Shown here piece by piece: positions 62,869-64,000 of a stretch of 64,000 bases of DNA. This stretch comes from an uncultured Peptococcaceae bacterium (GTDB lineage: Bacteria > Bacillota > Peptococcia > Peptococcales > Peptococcaceae): positions 23,380 through 87,379 of the forward strand of contig CAMYDW010000006.1 in NCBI GenBank assembly GCA_947254645.1. The letters run 5' to 3'. Every line of letters starts with the position of its first letter. Positions within the stretch are counted from its first letter, which is position 1. The position numbers were made by a program, and so were the translations under genes. The notes under the pieces were generated by a model, which worked only from the letters and a program-made list of their open reading frames with translations, did not search any database and was not told the origin of the DNA.

Positions 62869-62906
62869 CTGATTTAACAAAAAAATCAGAAGTTAAAGGA
62901 GAAAAC

Positions 62907-63107
62907 ATGAAGTATACAATAGATGAATTAACCGCGGCCAAAAGGCAAATTGATTCAACTCTGCACAAGCTAAGAGAAACAGTAAAAACATTTGAATCAA
63001 AGGATAATTCCGAGCGTTATAAATCACAAATCACATTGGCAAAGAGAAGAATAAAAGCCTTTGAAATTGCAAATTATTTTATAGAGAATGAGATTAAGAA
63101 TTGCTAA
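62907..63107 (+). CDS. Small basic helical protein of unknown function
   Basis: A 66-aa protein MKYTIDELTAAKRQIDSTLH... rich in Lys and predicted helical. It has AAAGGAG six bases upstream and an extended -10. AT-rich compared with its GC-rich surroundings. No family recognised; it could be a small DNA-binding or excision protein. Confidence 0.55.
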   Translation: MKYTIDELTAAKRQIDSTLHKLRETVKTFESKDNSERYKSQITLAKRRIKAFEIANYFIENEIKNC

Positions 63108-63171
63108 AGCACTTCCGATTTTCGTTCCAGCGGTCATGCTCCCTGGCATGGCCGCTTTTCCATGCCCCGGT

Positions 63172-63366
63172 TCACGCCGGATAAGTCGGCTCCTGTGTAG
63201 CAGCGGCTTCCGCTTCCAGTACCCGCGCCATTTTGTCGGCGGCTGTGGTTGTGGTGTCTTTCTTGAAATAGCCGGACACGACAAGGACGGAATTGCCCAT
63301 GCGGATTTCCGTCACACAGTCAGGGCGGCGGGTGGTGCGGGTGTCGTGCTGCTTGTTATCTGCCAT
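63172..63366 (-). CDS. TnpW-like transposon-encoded protein (second element)
   Basis: A 64-aa protein MADNKQHDTRTTRRPDCV... with EIRMGNSVLVVSGYFKK, matching small TnpW-type proteins that accompany IstB-like ATPases and recombinases. Start by AAAGGAG nine bases upstream. Confidence 0.68.
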   Translation of the reverse strand: MADNKQHDTRTTRRPDCVTEIRMGNSVLVVSGYFKKDTTTTAADKMARVLEAEAAATQEPTYPA

Positions 63367-63380
63367 AGGCAATACTCCTT

Positions 63381-64000
63381 TCAGTCGGTAATCAGTTTCT
63401 TCATGCTCTCCATTTTCCGCTTGGCGGTTTCCTGCCGGAAGTTGTCGCCGGTAAAGCGTACCGGGACGCACATGGAAAGCAGGCGGTCATAAATCCGGGA
63501 ATGGGCGGTGTCCTCCGGGTTGTGCAGGTCGTCCAGCGTAAGGTTGGTCGTGACGATCAGCGGCTTGCCGCTGCGGTAACGGCTGTCAATCACATTGAAC
63601 ACCTGTTCCAGCCCGTATTCCGTCCCGCGTTCCATGCCGAAGTCGTCAAGGATCAGCAGCGGATAACGACAAAGGCGGGAAATGTACTCGTTGCGCCCCT
63701 CAAAGCTGGCGGCAAGGTCATTGAGGATAAGAGCAAAGTTCGTCATGCGGACGGGGATTTCTTTCTCCATGAGGGCGTTTGCGATACAGCCTGCAAGGTA
63801 GCTTTTGCCGGTGCCTACGCCGCCCCAGAACAGGCAGCCGATATTGTCTGTCCGCATATCTTCCCAATGCTCCACATACCGGCGGGCAAGCCCGGTCTGC
63901 GGGTTCCTGCCGTTGTCGTTCTCGAAAGTCCAGTCCCGCATGGTGGGGTCGGTAAAGCCCCGGCGTTTCAGTTCTTCCACGGTGTCAAGGTGTCTGCGCC
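63381..64000 (-). CDS. IstB/DnaC-like AAA+ ATPase (runs off the right edge)
   Basis: At least 200 residues with Walker A LFWGGVGTGKSYLAG, Walker B LLILDDFGMERG and sensor IVTTNLTLDDL. It resembles the DnaC/IstB helicase-loader proteins of clostridial elements, which help load the replication helicase on the excised circle. The frame is open to the window edge, so the true start is outside; the GTG at 63980 is internal. Confidence 0.85.
   Translation of the reverse strand, partial: RRHLDTVEELKRRGFTDPTMRDWTFENDNGRNPQTGLARRYVEHWEDMRTDNIGCLFWGGVGTGKSYLAGCIANALMEKEIPVRMTNFALILNDLAASFEGRNEYISRLCRYPLLILDDFGMERGTEYGLEQVFNVIDSRYRSGKPLIVTTNLTLDDLHNPEDTAHSRIYDRLLSMCVPVRFTGDNFRQETAKRKMESMKKLITD

Larger units (their letters stand above)
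34401..64000. mobile_element. Second element, inserted in maff2 of element 1 and itself split by element 2 (partial)
   Basis: The outer pieces 34401-35918 and 62499-64000 join into a continuous gene (serine recombinase) when 35919-62498 is removed, which shows they are one older element. Visible genes: recombinase, small unknown gene, TnpW-like, IstB/DnaC-like ATPase. Its right end lies beyond the window. The recombinase at its extreme left edge is typical for this class. Confidence 0.75.

Noticed and set aside
1..64000. tRNA, rRNA or CRISPR loci
   Set aside because: None could be recognised on either strand by eye; a short or unusual tRNA could be missed.

Overview
The window looks like chromosome of a low-GC Bacillota (gut or oral type) carrying a stack of nested integrative conjugative elements. 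The chromosomal part is small (about 1-3425): the start of a class I ribonucleotide reductase gene, a transketolase encoded as two adjacent half-genes, and the first 77 codons of an agmatinase-type gene. All are AT-rich. The host cannot be named more finely from this.

Element 1 (about 3426-34400, Tn1549/CTn-like) starts inside the agmatinase gene. Its cargo is a minus-strand operon of about 14 kb (17282 down to 3401) headed by a TetR-type regulator with a 34-bp palindromic operator. It encodes two ECF importers (S, T and double ATPase each), a pair of half-size ABC transporters of the IrtAB/YbtPQ type, a thiazoline-carboxylate-hydrolase-like protein, a SAM methyltransferase, a MATE exporter and a truncated serine hydrolase. 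The conjugation genes follow: MobC and relaxase on the plus strand, then an inverted block (anti-restriction protein, topoisomerase III, cell-wall hydrolase, cytosine methylase, VirB4, PrgI, MT-A70 methylase, VirB6, Maff2). Maff2 is cut at 34400.

A second element begins at 34401. It is seen as two outer pieces, 34401-35918 and 62499-64000. They carry the 3' and 5' halves of one serine recombinase gene, and the right piece adds a small unknown gene, a TnpW-like gene and an IstB/DnaC-type ATPase.

A third, GC-rich element (35919-62498, about 26.6 kb) sits inside that recombinase gene. Both ends can be read to the base: an AA dinucleotide, then 11 bases, then an inverted GATAGCGATA. It has a nearly complete conjugation set on the plus strand (RepA-like, PcfB, VirD4, Maff2, VirB6, MT-A70, PrgI, VirB4, methylase, NlpC/P60 hydrolase, topoisomerase III, an ArdA/ArdC-like fusion), a minus-strand relaxase and MobC, and an AT-rich cassette: promoter, leader peptide, attenuator, cysteine-rich KTR protein and a Cfr/RlmN-family radical SAM methyltransferase. 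A sigma-like protein, an HTH protein, a structured noncoding stretch, TnpW and its own serine recombinase close the element.

The two conjugation modules are homologous, lie in opposite orientation, and differ by swapped accessory domains and methylases. Each carries two copies of an oriT-like hairpin repeat, one before mobC and one before the anti-restriction gene.
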